A DNA stretch of 11,861 nucleotides from an uncultured Prevotellaceae bacterium (GCA_947306845.1 CAMZHP010000077.1:1-11861), one strand, 5' to 3'; positions 1 through 6,913 are shown, counted from the stretch's first letter. Notes: generated by a model from the sequence alone, not told the origin. Translations and numbers: made by a program.

Positions 1-54
1 TCTCCGTACGACGGTTTTCAAGACCGTTGCAATCGACCACTCTGCCATCTCTCC
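1..54 (-). tRNA. tRNA-Ser(UGA), 5' part only, cut by the window edge
   Basis: Read on the minus strand, the sequence opens with the acceptor half GGAGAGA, then TG and a D-arm with the GTGGTCGA signature of serine tRNAs. An anticodon stem ACGGT/ACCGT follows around the loop CTTGAAA, which gives anticodon UGA and decodes UCA codons. The first bases of the long variable arm are visible before the window ends. The T-arm and 3' acceptor strand lie outside. The class is clear from the anticodon and the D-arm; the 3' half cannot be checked. Confidence 0.93.
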
Positions 55-114
55 TTGTTCTACACATGATGGATAACCTTCAATGCGAATGTGGCGGTTT
101 TCCGAAAGCGAGTG

Positions 115-146
115 CAAAATTAAAGGAAATATTTGTTTTAGCCAAA
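115..146 (-). promoter_or_regulatory. Bacteroidota-type promoter for tRNA-Ser
   Basis: On the minus strand a -33 element TTTG (146-143) is followed after 20 nt by a -7 element TAATTTTG (122-115). This matches the known Bacteroides consensus TTTG / TAnnTTTG with standard spacing. The expected start is near 105-110, giving a leader of roughly 50 nt before the tRNA 5' end at 54, to be removed by RNase P. The start site is inferred, not seen. Confidence 0.7.
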
Positions 147-362
147 TTTTCATTTGACTTTTTTGTTTTGGCTTGTTATTTTGTTTTTTCTGCTTTATAT
201 TCATCAACGCCCCTTGCTCCCTCTAATTTGACTCCTCCAGCCTCAGGCCATCTCCCTTCGGACATAGGGGGAGCAGGGACTGGATGACCACAGCGAACAG
301 AGAGGATAAGCCAAGAATAGGTAGGCTGCTCCTCGGCAATGAAAATAAAAAAAGCATTTTAT

Positions 363-393
363 TTTGCATTGCTCTCGGTTTGCACTACCTTTG
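363..393 (+). promoter_or_regulatory. mutS2 promoter, -33 and -7 elements
   Basis: TTTG at 363-366 is followed after 19 nt by TACCTTTG at 386-393, matching the Bacteroidota consensus TTTG / TAnnTTTG. Only 6 nt separate the end of the -7 element from the mutS2 ATG at 400. Transcription would therefore start at or within a few bases of the start codon. Confidence 0.75.
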
Positions 394-399
394 CACCCT

Positions 400-2928
400 A
401 TGACATACCCTGATCAATTTGAAAACAAGATAGGATTCAGCGACATCCGCCAGTTGCTGCGTGAACGCTGTCTCTCCACGCTCGGCAAGGACCGGGTGGA
501 CATGATGAAGCCATCATCCGACGCTTTGACCATCAACCGATGGTTGAGTGAGATCCGTGAGTTCCGGCGTATCCAGGAAGAAGCGGACGATTTCCCTCTG
601 CATTTCTTCTATGACATGCGACAGAGCCTACACCGGCTTCGCATGGAAGGCACCCACCTTGACGAGGGAGAGTTGTTTGACCTTCGGCGCTCGCTGGAGA
701 CCATCAACGATATCGTCCGTTTTCTCAGCCGTTCTCAGGGAGGCGACCATTCTGAGGATGAAGAGGAAGACTACGCCTACCCTACCCTGCATGCGCTTAC
801 AGGAAATGTGGCGACATTCCCCACCATCGTCCAGAAGATAGACCAGTTGCTTGACAAGTATGGGAAGATACGCGACAACGCTTCCCCTCATTTGCTGGAG
901 GTGCGTCAGGAACTCTCTCGCACCGAGGGGTCAGTTTCCCGTACCCTCAACACCATTCTGCGGGCAGCCCAAAGTGAGGGACTGGTTGACAAGGATGCAG
1001 CCCCTACCCTTCGCGATGGTCGTCTGGTGCTTCCCGTTGCTCCAGCCATGAAACGTCGTCTCCGAGGCATCGTGCATGATGAGAGTGCCACGGGCAAGAC
1101 CGTATTCATCGAACCTGCCGAGGTGGTGGAGGCCAACAACCGTATCCGTGAGCTGGAGTCCGAGGAGCGGAGGGAGATCATCCGTATATTGACCGAACTA
1201 GCCAAACAACTTCGTCCGCATGTGCCTGCCATGCTCAACTCCTATGATTTTCTGGCAACCATTGACCTGATCAGGGCCAAGGCCGAATTGGCCCGCCACA
1301 CATCGGCTTTTGAGCCAGAGGTGGGCGACAAGCCCCATATCGACTGGATCAGAGCCATTCACCCGCTCCTCCAGTTATCCCTTGCCAAGCAAGGAAAGAA
1401 AGTCGTACCATTGGACATCATGCTGACAGCCGACAAGCGCATCCTGATTATCTCAGGACCGAATGCTGGAGGAAAGTCGGTCTGTCTGAAGACAGTGGGC
1501 CTTCTTCAATACATGCTCCAATGCGGACTTTCCATCCCCGTCGGCGACCGTTCCCGTGCGGGAATTTTCCACCGCATTATGATAGACATCGGCGATGAGC
1601 AAAGCATCGAGAACGATCTGAGCACCTATTCCAGTCATCTGCTGAACATGAAGATGATGATGCGGCACGCTGATGCCCATACACTGCTCCTCATCGATGA
1701 GTTTGGCACTGGCACCGAACCACAGATTGGCGGAGCCATCGCCGAATCCGTGTTGAAGCAATTCTGGAAAAAGAAAGCATGGGGCGTCATCACCACCCAT
1801 TACCAGAACCTGAAGCATTTTGCCGAGCATCATCCGGGAGTTGTCAACGGAGCAATGCTCTATGACCGGCATGAGATGCGCCCTCTCTTCCAGTTGGAAA
1901 TCGGTCAGCCGGGCAGTTCTTTTGCCATAGAGATAGCCCGAAAGACAGGCATTCCCGAAGAGGTGATCCGCGATGCCTCAGAAATAGTGGGCAGCGATTA
2001 TATTCAGAGTGACAAGTATCTGCTGGATATCGTGCGCGACAAGCGTTATTGGGAGGGCAAGCGCCAGACCATCCATCAGCGTGAGAAATCAATGGAAGCC
2101 ACGATTGCCCGTTATGAGGAAGAAATCAGACAGTTGCACGAAAGCCGGAAAGAAATCCTTGCCCGCGCCAAGCAACAGGCAGAGGAACTGCTGGCTGAGA
2201 GCAACCGGCGCATAGAGAACACCATCCGTGAAATCCGCGAGCATCAAGCAGAGAAGGAAGAAACCCGCCGCATCCGCGAGCAACTGTCTGACTTCCGTGA
2301 TGAGGTGCAGGAAATCGATCAAGGAGCAGCCGACGAGCTGGTTTCCAAAAAGATCAAGCAGATACAGGAGCGCAAGGAGCGCAAAGAAAAACGCCGGCGT
2401 GAGAAAGCAGCCAAGACACCCACAGCACCTCCTTCTGCTCCTCAGAAAACCACAGAAGAGACACCTCTTAAGGTGGGCGAAACAGTGAGAATCAAAGGCC
2501 TCACAACGGTGGGCCGTATAGAGAGCATTCAGGGCAAGATGGCCAGTGTCGTCTTTGGCGACATGCGCACCAAGATGCGTGCAGAGCGTCTGGAACGTGC
2601 AGATATGCCTGTGATTGAGCGTCCCGCCACCTACGCCTCTGTGGGTCGTCAAACCCGTGAGACCATCGACGACCGCAAGCTCTATTTCAGGCAAGACATT
2701 GATGTGAGAGGCATGCGCGGCGACGAGGCCATCAATGCTGTGACCTATTTCATTGATGACGCCATCCTCGTGGGCATGAGCCGAGTGCGCATCCTACACG
2801 GCACAGGTTCAGGAATCCTTCGTCAACTGATCAGGCAATACTTAGCAACAGTGCCCGCCGTGGAAGCGTTCCACGACGAGCACGTGCAATTTGGCGGAGC
2901 CGGCATCACCGTTGTCGACCTTGCGTAG
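400..2928 (+). CDS. mutS2: MutS2 family ATPase with Smr domain
   Basis: An 842-residue cytosolic protein of normal length for MutS2. The N-terminal MutS-like core and clamp/lever region span about residues 1-320. The ABC-type ATPase follows: Walker A GPNAGGKS at 353-360, the signature region DLSTYSSHLL at 406-415 and Walker B LLLIDEFG at 429-436. A long charged coiled coil covers about 550-670, then a KOW-like segment (about 690-735) and a C-terminal Smr domain (about 763-842) with DVRGMRG and LHGTGSG motifs. MutS2 proteins lack the mismatch-recognition domain of MutS. In other bacteria they are implicated in suppressing recombination or in splitting collided ribosomes. The ATG at 400 is chosen because MTYPDQFENKIGF is the usual MutS2 N-terminus; an in-frame TTG at 364 lies inside the promoter -33 element. 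An acidic stretch at about 118-124 looks like a lineage-specific insert. Transcribed alone, convergent with the next gene after 22 nt. Confidence 0.96.
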   Translation: MTYPDQFENKIGFSDIRQLLRERCLSTLGKDRVDMMKPSSDALTINRWLSEIREFRRIQEEADDFPLHFFYDMRQSLHRLRMEGTHLDEGELFDLRRSLETINDIVRFLSRSQGGDHSEDEEEDYAYPTLHALTGNVATFPTIVQKIDQLLDKYGKIRDNASPHLLEVRQELSRTEGSVSRTLNTILRAAQSEGLVDKDAAPTLRDGRLVLPVAPAMKRRLRGIVHDESATGKTVFIEPAEVVEANNRIRELESEERREIIRILTELAKQLRPHVPAMLNSYDFLATIDLIRAKAELARHTSAFEPEVGDKPHIDWIRAIHPLLQLSLAKQGKKVVPLDIMLTADKRILIISGPNAGGKSVCLKTVGLLQYMLQCGLSIPVGDRSRAGIFHRIMIDIGDEQSIENDLSTYSSHLLNMKMMMRHADAHTLLLIDEFGTGTEPQIGGAIAESVLKQFWKKKAWGVITTHYQNLKHFAEHHPGVVNGAMLYDRHEMRPLFQLEIGQPGSSFAIEIARKTGIPEEVIRDASEIVGSDYIQSDKYLLDIVRDKRYWEGKRQTIHQREKSMEATIARYEEEIRQLHESRKEILARAKQQAEELLAESNRRIENTIREIREHQAEKEETRRIREQLSDFRDEVQEIDQGAADELVSKKIKQIQERKERKEKRRREKAAKTPTAPPSAPQKTTEETPLKVGETVRIKGLTTVGRIESIQGKMASVVFGDMRTKMRAERLERADMPVIERPATYASVGRQTRETIDDRKLYFRQDIDVRGMRGDEAINAVTYFIDDAILVGMSRVRILHGTGSGILRQLIRQYLATVPAVEAFHDEHVQFGGAGITVVDLA

Positions 2929-2950
2929 TCGGCAAAGATGTTGTCTGGTC

Positions 2951-4348
2951 TCAGAGTATCACATTGAATCCGAACGACACCCCTCCGTTGGAAGAGAGTG
3001 GTATCATCTCCTTGCTCATTTTTCCGAGCAGGCTGTCCATACCCACGAAGAAATTGAATCCCTTGGTGTGGATGTTTGCCAGGAAGCCGAAGTTGGCTGT
3101 ATAATTGTTGATGGCAAGGCTGACCGAGCCATCCAGCCATTTCAACGGAGAGATATTTCCCGACAGGCGTGCCTCGCCCCAAGAGTAAGGGCCATTGATG
3201 CGGGCTGTTCCCAGCAATCCGACTTTCAGAATTCTGTATGTGGGGATGATATACTCACATCCGGCTGTCACGGTAGCGCCCAGTCCCGTAATGCGTGAGC
3301 CCTTGTCGCCCTTGTCACGGAGATTGAAGAAGTCAAGCATCTGATCGGCATACTTGTCCGCCTTTTTGTCAAGGACACCCGGCGAGTCAGAACCCACCGT
3401 CACGTCATGGAAGCCATCAAAGGTGAAATCCTCTGCATCATTGGTGGCATAGAAGTCGTTTGACCAGAAGATGGCACCGAGGTCACGGACGGCAGCACTC
3501 ACCTTGAGATCGTCGTTCACCTTATATTCCGCACCGGCATCAATGGCCGCACCAAATCCGGCAACGCCCACTTTGCCCATGTCCACGTCGCGGACATGCG
3601 GGTATGTGGCAGAAGAGGAATTGTATTCCTTGATTTTGCTCACGTATTGGAACCCCTTCATGCTCACATGCGACTCTGCATTGGCTTTGATGGTCCAATA
3701 TTCGGTATGGTTGAGTTCTGCGTTCGTATTCTCCATTTTCACGTTGATATCGGCCATACCCACCAGCAGCTTCAACTTGGCACCTACTCTCAGTTTGCGG
3801 TCATATTGGCGAGAATGTCCAAAACTCAGTTCAGTGAAAGCCTGTGCGCTGGCATTGATGTCACCAATCTTGTAATGATCATTGGCTGTTTCTGCGGCAA
3901 ACTGGAACAGTTTGAAGGGAGCCTTGACGTTGGCCTGCCCCCTGAGGTTGAGTTCCACGGTGTTGTAGCCATTCCATTTCTTGAAGCCCACCGACAGGAC
4001 AGTCACTTTCAAATCTCCGTTGATTTTGTTGTCACCGGATGCGAATCCTTTCAGCGGATTACTGAGATAGGGATTGAGGAAAGACGTCATCTTCTTATTG
4101 CTCACATCGGGATAGAGCGGATTCTTACGCACGAGGTCTTCATATCCGAAGTTTCCCATCATTCCCACATCCACATTACCCAACACGGGTATGGAGAAAT
4201 AATTGGAGTCGTTGGCCAAGGCAGGATTGAGGTCATGCCTGTAAAGAAAATTGTCTGAGAAATAACCGGTTCTCAAGTCTTGGGCATTGGCGATGGCCGC
4301 ACATCCTGAGAAGAAGACGACAGCCATATATCTAGCAAATGATTTCAT
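2951..4348 (-). CDS. DUF5723 family outer-membrane beta-barrel-like protein
   Basis: A 465-residue exported protein. Residues 1-22 form a signal peptide ending ANA before Gln23; the internal FFSGC makes a lipobox reading possible but weak. The mature N-terminus, with DNFLYRHDLNPALANDSNYF, has the NPA-containing opening typical of DUF5723 proteins, a Bacteroidota family related in style to PorP/SprF-like outer-membrane proteins. The body is rich in glycine and alternating hydrophobic/polar residues, with repeated strand-like segments such as KLRVGAKLKLLVGMADINV. It ends SFGFNVIL, plausible as a last beta strand. It starts 21 nt after the stop of the upstream lipoprotein and probably shares its mRNA, so the two may form one outer-membrane unit. 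No enzymatic motif is visible; the molecular role is unknown. No hairpin terminator is evident in the 22 nt shared with the mutS2 3' end. Confidence 0.85.
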   Translation of the reverse strand: MKSFARYMAVVFFSGCAAIANAQDLRTGYFSDNFLYRHDLNPALANDSNYFSIPVLGNVDVGMMGNFGYEDLVRKNPLYPDVSNKKMTSFLNPYLSNPLKGFASGDNKINGDLKVTVLSVGFKKWNGYNTVELNLRGQANVKAPFKLFQFAAETANDHYKIGDINASAQAFTELSFGHSRQYDRKLRVGAKLKLLVGMADINVKMENTNAELNHTEYWTIKANAESHVSMKGFQYVSKIKEYNSSSATYPHVRDVDMGKVGVAGFGAAIDAGAEYKVNDDLKVSAAVRDLGAIFWSNDFYATNDAEDFTFDGFHDVTVGSDSPGVLDKKADKYADQMLDFFNLRDKGDKGSRITGLGATVTAGCEYIIPTYRILKVGLLGTARINGPYSWGEARLSGNISPLKWLDGSVSLAINNYTANFGFLANIHTKGFNFFVGMDSLLGKMSKEMIPLSSNGGVSFGFNVIL

Positions 4349-4369
4349 ATCCGAGATGATGATTAATGA

Positions 4370-6208
4370 TTAATTGAGGTCATAGGCTACTTTGCCGAAT
4401 TTCTGTACTTTGACATCAGTCACCTTGATGGTCTGCTTGTATGCGTTGAGCAATACGCCGACCACTTTTTCATTTCCTTGCCGTGTGGTCATCTCCACTC
4501 GGAATCGTATTCCGTCAAGAATCTTGAATACATCGTTGTCTTTGGGTCTGATGTTGATGACTTCCTCCGTTTTGGCAACCTTCTTTCCATCGGGAGAAGG
4601 ACTGATGATTTTCTCCACATCTACGGCAAGTCTGTCATAGCTGATGGGATTGCCGTTGAGGTCGATGCCATAAGGTTTGAGCGTAAGGAAGCCCGGGATT
4701 TTGTTATATACGTTGGCATAGACTCTGACAAATCCCTCGATGACTTTCTGACCGTCTTTTTCTGTCTCCACGAAGCGGATTTTCTTGAACGTGTCGTTCC
4801 ATCCACTATATTCCTCATTATATACGATAAGAGCCTCTTCTGCGAGTGAGATGCCCGAAGCAACGGAGAGTCTCAGTTTGCCTTCATAATATTTCGACAA
4901 TGTGATTTCCGTCGTTTCGCTGTCATCACCCACTCCCTCGAGGTCAACCAGTGCGATGCTGTCGGGGATGTTGCGGATGACATCGCACATATTAGGCAGC
5001 ACGATGACTGTCGTGTCGCTCTCGTGCGTAGCTGGCCTGCGTCTGAGGCTGACGATGCTCTCGCCATTGGATTTGAAGGAGAACTCAGGCACATCGATGC
5101 GGCACAGCACATTTCCTTTCTTGTCTTTCGACACGATGGCGCCTTTCATCTTCGTCGCGAATGGCACGGAACTGGAGATGTTGATATTGAGCTGCGGGTC
5201 GTAGAGGTCGAGGTTCACATCTTTGTCGCTAAGGAACGGCGGGATATAACGGAGTGCCACGCCACCCACCTTACCAAAAGTTCTTACAGGTGTGAATCCA
5301 CCTTTTGCACTGGTGACAGTGAATTTGTCGATGACAGCAGTTCCGCTAACCGAGAGGTCATTGGCCTCAGCCACCTTATCAAAATCGATGGCCGACTCCT
5401 TGACCACCACGGCCATGTTGAGGGCGCCATGGAACGTGAGGCCCTGTCCCTGCGTATAAGTCATATAACTGCCGTCTGCCATTTTTCCAGACAGGTCCAC
5501 ACCCAGCATTTCGATGACGATTTTCACACCTTCCGCTGTTTTCACATCCGTCAGCTCGAAGGTGTTGTTTGCTACAGGCGCGATGGTTTTGTCCTTCCAG
5601 GAGGCATTTCCCACCTCCAGGCACTGCGGCAGGGTGAACGACAGTATGCTGATATTGCTCAAAGCGGCCTGTAGGTCTTTGGCAAAAGTCAGTGATATGG
5701 TCAGTTTGGTAGAGAAGCCGATTTTCTCCAGACGTGTGACAGCCGTGGTTTTATAGCTGACCGAGAAATCCAAATCGACCATGGGTGCTTTGAAGGAGAT
5801 ATCATCATCTGCTTTCTTCACACGGTTCGCACGTTTCATCACCGATTTTCTCGGATCGAAGTCACCAAGGTCGATGACATATTTTCCTTTATAGGTCTTT
5901 GAGGGCACGCTGAACTGGGGCACACCCATGTGAGCGATGAACTCATTATCATCGATGGCGGAGATATTATACATCCCATCCTCACCCACTGAAAGGAAAT
6001 TATTGATACCCAGGTCGAGAAGGTCATCCAAGGGGATATCGTCTGTATAGTTATTGCTTGGCAACTGGATGGTATTACCCAACCCTACCGTCTTGTCGAC
6101 ATTATCCAGGTCATAGTCCTTGTCGACACAGGCGGCCATTGTCAGAGCCAAAACCGCGGCGCCCCATACGGGTGCAACCCGCCTAATGCTATTCAAATTC
6201 ATAAACAT
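4370..6208 (-). CDS. Large exported lipoprotein, function unknown
   Basis: A protein of about 612 residues with an N-terminal lipoprotein signal: basic SIRR, a hydrophobic stretch VWGAAVLALTMAA and a lipidated Cys at residue 27. The residues after the Cys (VDKDYDLDN) are strongly acidic with a Lys, resembling the export signal that sends Bacteroidota lipoproteins to the cell surface. The rest looks beta-rich, with many alternating strands and no catalytic motif that I recognise. The start is ambiguous: ATG at 6208 or ATG at 6202 both precede the signal peptide. A TTG further upstream at 6238 lies in the promoter -7 element and is rejected. It is the first gene of a probable two-gene operon with the DUF5723 protein, suggesting a lipoprotein partner for an outer-membrane barrel. 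I do not recognise the family by name. Confidence 0.85.
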   Translation of the reverse strand: MFMNLNSIRRVAPVWGAAVLALTMAACVDKDYDLDNVDKTVGLGNTIQLPSNNYTDDIPLDDLLDLGINNFLSVGEDGMYNISAIDDNEFIAHMGVPQFSVPSKTYKGKYVIDLGDFDPRKSVMKRANRVKKADDDISFKAPMVDLDFSVSYKTTAVTRLEKIGFSTKLTISLTFAKDLQAALSNISILSFTLPQCLEVGNASWKDKTIAPVANNTFELTDVKTAEGVKIVIEMLGVDLSGKMADGSYMTYTQGQGLTFHGALNMAVVVKESAIDFDKVAEANDLSVSGTAVIDKFTVTSAKGGFTPVRTFGKVGGVALRYIPPFLSDKDVNLDLYDPQLNINISSSVPFATKMKGAIVSKDKKGNVLCRIDVPEFSFKSNGESIVSLRRRPATHESDTTVIVLPNMCDVIRNIPDSIALVDLEGVGDDSETTEITLSKYYEGKLRLSVASGISLAEEALIVYNEEYSGWNDTFKKIRFVETEKDGQKVIEGFVRVYANVYNKIPGFLTLKPYGIDLNGNPISYDRLAVDVEKIISPSPDGKKVAKTEEVINIRPKDNDVFKILDGIRFRVEMTTRQGNEKVVGVLLNAYKQTIKVTDVKVQKFGKVAYDLN

Positions 6209-6235
6209 AATAAGTTTGGTTGATTCTTTAAGATG

Positions 6236-6243
6236 CAAAATTA
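6236..6243 (-). promoter_or_regulatory. Candidate -7 element for the lipoprotein/DUF5723 operon
   Basis: TAATTTTG on the minus strand fits the TAnnTTTG -7 consensus. It lies 27 nt upstream of the ATG at 6208, giving an expected leader of about 20 nt. No clear TTTG is seen at the -33 position (the sequence there reads like GGTCGCA), so the promoter is incomplete or activator-dependent. Confidence 0.5.
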
Positions 6244-6288
6244 AGGGATTTTAGCATAATATGCGACCGTGTGTGTGTTAAAATATAC

Positions 6289-6324
6289 AAAAAGCCGTGT
6301 CTGCTGAATGAGACACGGCTTTTT
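6289..6324 (-). terminator. Intrinsic terminator of the ffs/tRNA-Thr transcript
   Basis: A perfect 14-bp stem (6289-6302 with 6311-6324) with an 8-nt loop has a core GCCGTGTCT/AGACACGGC flanked by A5 and T5. On the minus strand the stem runs into T-rich sequence, as expected for Rho-independent termination, 3 nt after the tRNA discriminator base. The flanking A and T tracts would also let it work in the plus direction. It also separates this transcript from the lipoprotein promoter just downstream. Confidence 0.88.
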
Positions 6325-6327
6325 CTG

Positions 6328-6401
6328 AGCCTCTTGTCGGATTCGAACCAACGACCCCGAGATTACAAATCACGTGCTCTGGCCAACTGAGCTAAAGAGG
6401 C
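6328..6401 (-). tRNA. tRNA-Thr(UGU)
   Basis: A full cloverleaf on the minus strand: acceptor GCCTCTT/AAGAGGC, D-stem GCTC/GAGC, anticodon loop TTTGTAA with anticodon UGU, and T-arm GTTGG-TTCGAAT-CCGAC. The discriminator is U and CCA is not encoded. The middle pair of the anticodon stem (CGTGA/TCTCG) is a U-U mismatch, unusual but not disabling by itself. It lies about 4 nt downstream of the SRP RNA and 3 nt upstream of a terminator, so it is almost certainly processed from a shared precursor. Confidence 0.96.
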
Positions 6402-6405
6402 GGGT

Positions 6406-6501
6406 GGGCAAGCTGCTTGCATCGCGCCGCTCAACCTACTACCTTTGCTACGTTCCCGTCCTGGAGGATTTGCAGGGAGCTGGCCGTGCAAGACTTGCCC
6501 G
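6406..6501 (-). ncRNA. ffs: Bacterial small SRP RNA (4.5S RNA)
   Basis: On the minus strand the ends pair to close a long hairpin: GGGCAAG near 6500 and CTTGCCC near 6406. The tip carries AGGACGGGAACGTAGCA, which contains a GGAA tetraloop and the conserved asymmetric AGCA side of helix 8 that binds the Ffh M domain. About 96 nt matches the short Alu-less SRP RNA of Gram-negative bacteria. With Ffh it targets nascent membrane and secreted proteins to FtsY/SecYEG. The exact ends are estimated from pairing (a few nt uncertain). It shares a promoter and terminator with tRNA-Thr. Confidence 0.9.
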
Positions 6502-6512
6502 TTTTGCGGCTG

Positions 6513-6542
6513 CAAAATTATAAAAAAAAACGGAGACGCAAC
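6513..6542 (-). promoter_or_regulatory. Promoter of ffs and tRNA-Thr
   Basis: On the minus strand GTTG (6542-6539, one base off TTTG) is followed after 18 nt by TAATTTTG (6520-6513), within a run of A/T. The predicted start, about 5-10 nt downstream, falls at or just before the 5' end of the SRP RNA. Confidence 0.65.
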
Positions 6543-6581
6543 GGACTACGGCTTCAATTTTAGGTTTTTTAACAAGTTGAG

Positions 6582-6791
6582 AAGTGTTGGTAATTATTCA
6601 GCGAATCATCATTTGGAGTGCCCTGACGGGCAGAACCAACGGTCGACGTGCGAAGCGGAAGTCAAATGATAAAAAAATGAATAAAAAAATGGTAAAAAAA
6701 TATTTTCTTATAATTTTCTTAAACATTTTCTTAAAATTTCTCGCCGAAGGCGACTCAAAAAGATGATTCGCTGAACAGATACAAGTGTTGG
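6582..6791. mobile_element. Candidate MITE-like element with 9-bp flanking direct repeat
   Basis: Inverted repeats of 27 bp (6597-6623 and 6748-6774) match at 23 positions, including a perfect 14-bp core TTCAGCGAATCATC. Just outside them, the 9-mer AAGTGTTGG occurs in direct orientation at 6582-6590 and 6783-6791, as a target-site duplication would. The interior (about 125 bp) has no convincing ORF. It contains small hairpins next to each arm (TGCCC-TGAC-GGGCA at 6619-6632; TCGCC-GAA-GGCGA near 6740-6752) and an A/T-rich core with short repeats. The arms begin 6-8 nt inside the direct repeats rather than abutting them, which weakens the call. An alternative is a long-hairpin regulatory RNA. 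No matching transposase is in the window. Confidence 0.45.
6664..6736. repeat. A/T-rich short tandem repeats inside the candidate element
   Basis: Three near-copies of a unit like TAAAAAAATG (from about 6669) are followed by three near-copies of ATTTTCTTA (about 6701-6736). The first block is A-rich and the second T-rich on the plus strand, so they could pair within the larger hairpin formed by the flanking inverted repeats. Confidence 0.5.
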
Positions 6792-6913
6792 ATTTTATCC
6801 TAATCATAGTACACCTTCCTCTAATAAAGTAAGAAAAATCACGCTTCGCATGGCATGATTGTGCGAATTATTATTTAAATTTGCAACAACAACAGAACTA
6901 TCACCTTCAAAAG
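6792..6913. promoter_or_regulatory. Upstream region and -7 element of the lipoprotein/plug operon
   Basis: TAAATTTG at 6876-6883 matches the -7 consensus TAnnTTTG, about 30 nt before the ATG at 6914. No good TTTG is found at -33. In its place lies a short inverted repeat, TTCGCA (6845-6850) and TGCGAA (6862-6867) with an 11-nt loop, which could be a regulator site. The operator reading is only a suggestion. Confidence 0.45.

Larger units (their letters stand above)
55..399. other. Intergenic region between tRNA-Ser and mutS2
   Basis: This is a divergent intergenic stretch of about 345 bp. It holds the tRNA-Ser promoter (115-146), an AT-rich T-tract zone (about 120-205), a GC-richer block (207-290) and the mutS2 promoter (363-393). 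The GC-richer block can form a long-range stem: CCCTTGCTCCC at 211-221 pairs with GGGAGCAGGG at 269-278 with one bulged base. I see no convincing gene. The open frame at 27-287 runs through the tRNA and the promoter and has no recognisable protein features. Confidence 0.6.

Noticed and set aside
27..287. 86-codon plus-strand open frame at the left edge
   Set aside because: It overlaps the tRNA-Ser gene on the other strand and its promoter, has no recognisable protein features, and has no promoter of its own.
364..399. TTG start extending MutS2 by 12 residues
   Set aside because: The TTG is part of the -33 element and the extension covers the -7 element. The conserved family N-terminus begins at the ATG at 400. 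The same artefact appears at 6238 and 6881, where TTG starts fall in TAnnTTTG boxes.
2089..2694. 201-codon minus-strand frame with Leu/Cys-rich stretches
   Set aside because: It is a shadow of the MutS2 coiled-coil and Smr-linker region, whose codon pattern produces Leu/Phe runs on the other strand.
2929..2950. Intrinsic terminator between mutS2 and the DUF5723 gene
   Set aside because: The 22-nt gap has no stem followed by a T-tract on either strand; termination there is unexplained.
3596..4258. 220-codon plus-strand frame
   Set aside because: It lies wholly inside the DUF5723 gene on the opposite strand, which has a signal peptide and family features; the plus frame has none.
5024..5674. 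216-codon plus-strand frame
   Set aside because: It is antisense to the large lipoprotein gene and has no start context or domain features.
6445..6669. 74-codon plus-strand frame with CPFCGCK zinc-finger-like text
   Set aside because: It is the antisense reading of the SRP RNA 5' half and its promoter; the Cys motif comes from RNA stem sequence.
6584..6807. Small Lys/Phe/Ile-rich open frames on both strands
   Set aside because: They are translations of the inverted repeats and A/T tracts of the candidate mobile element; no promoter, start context or conserved motif.
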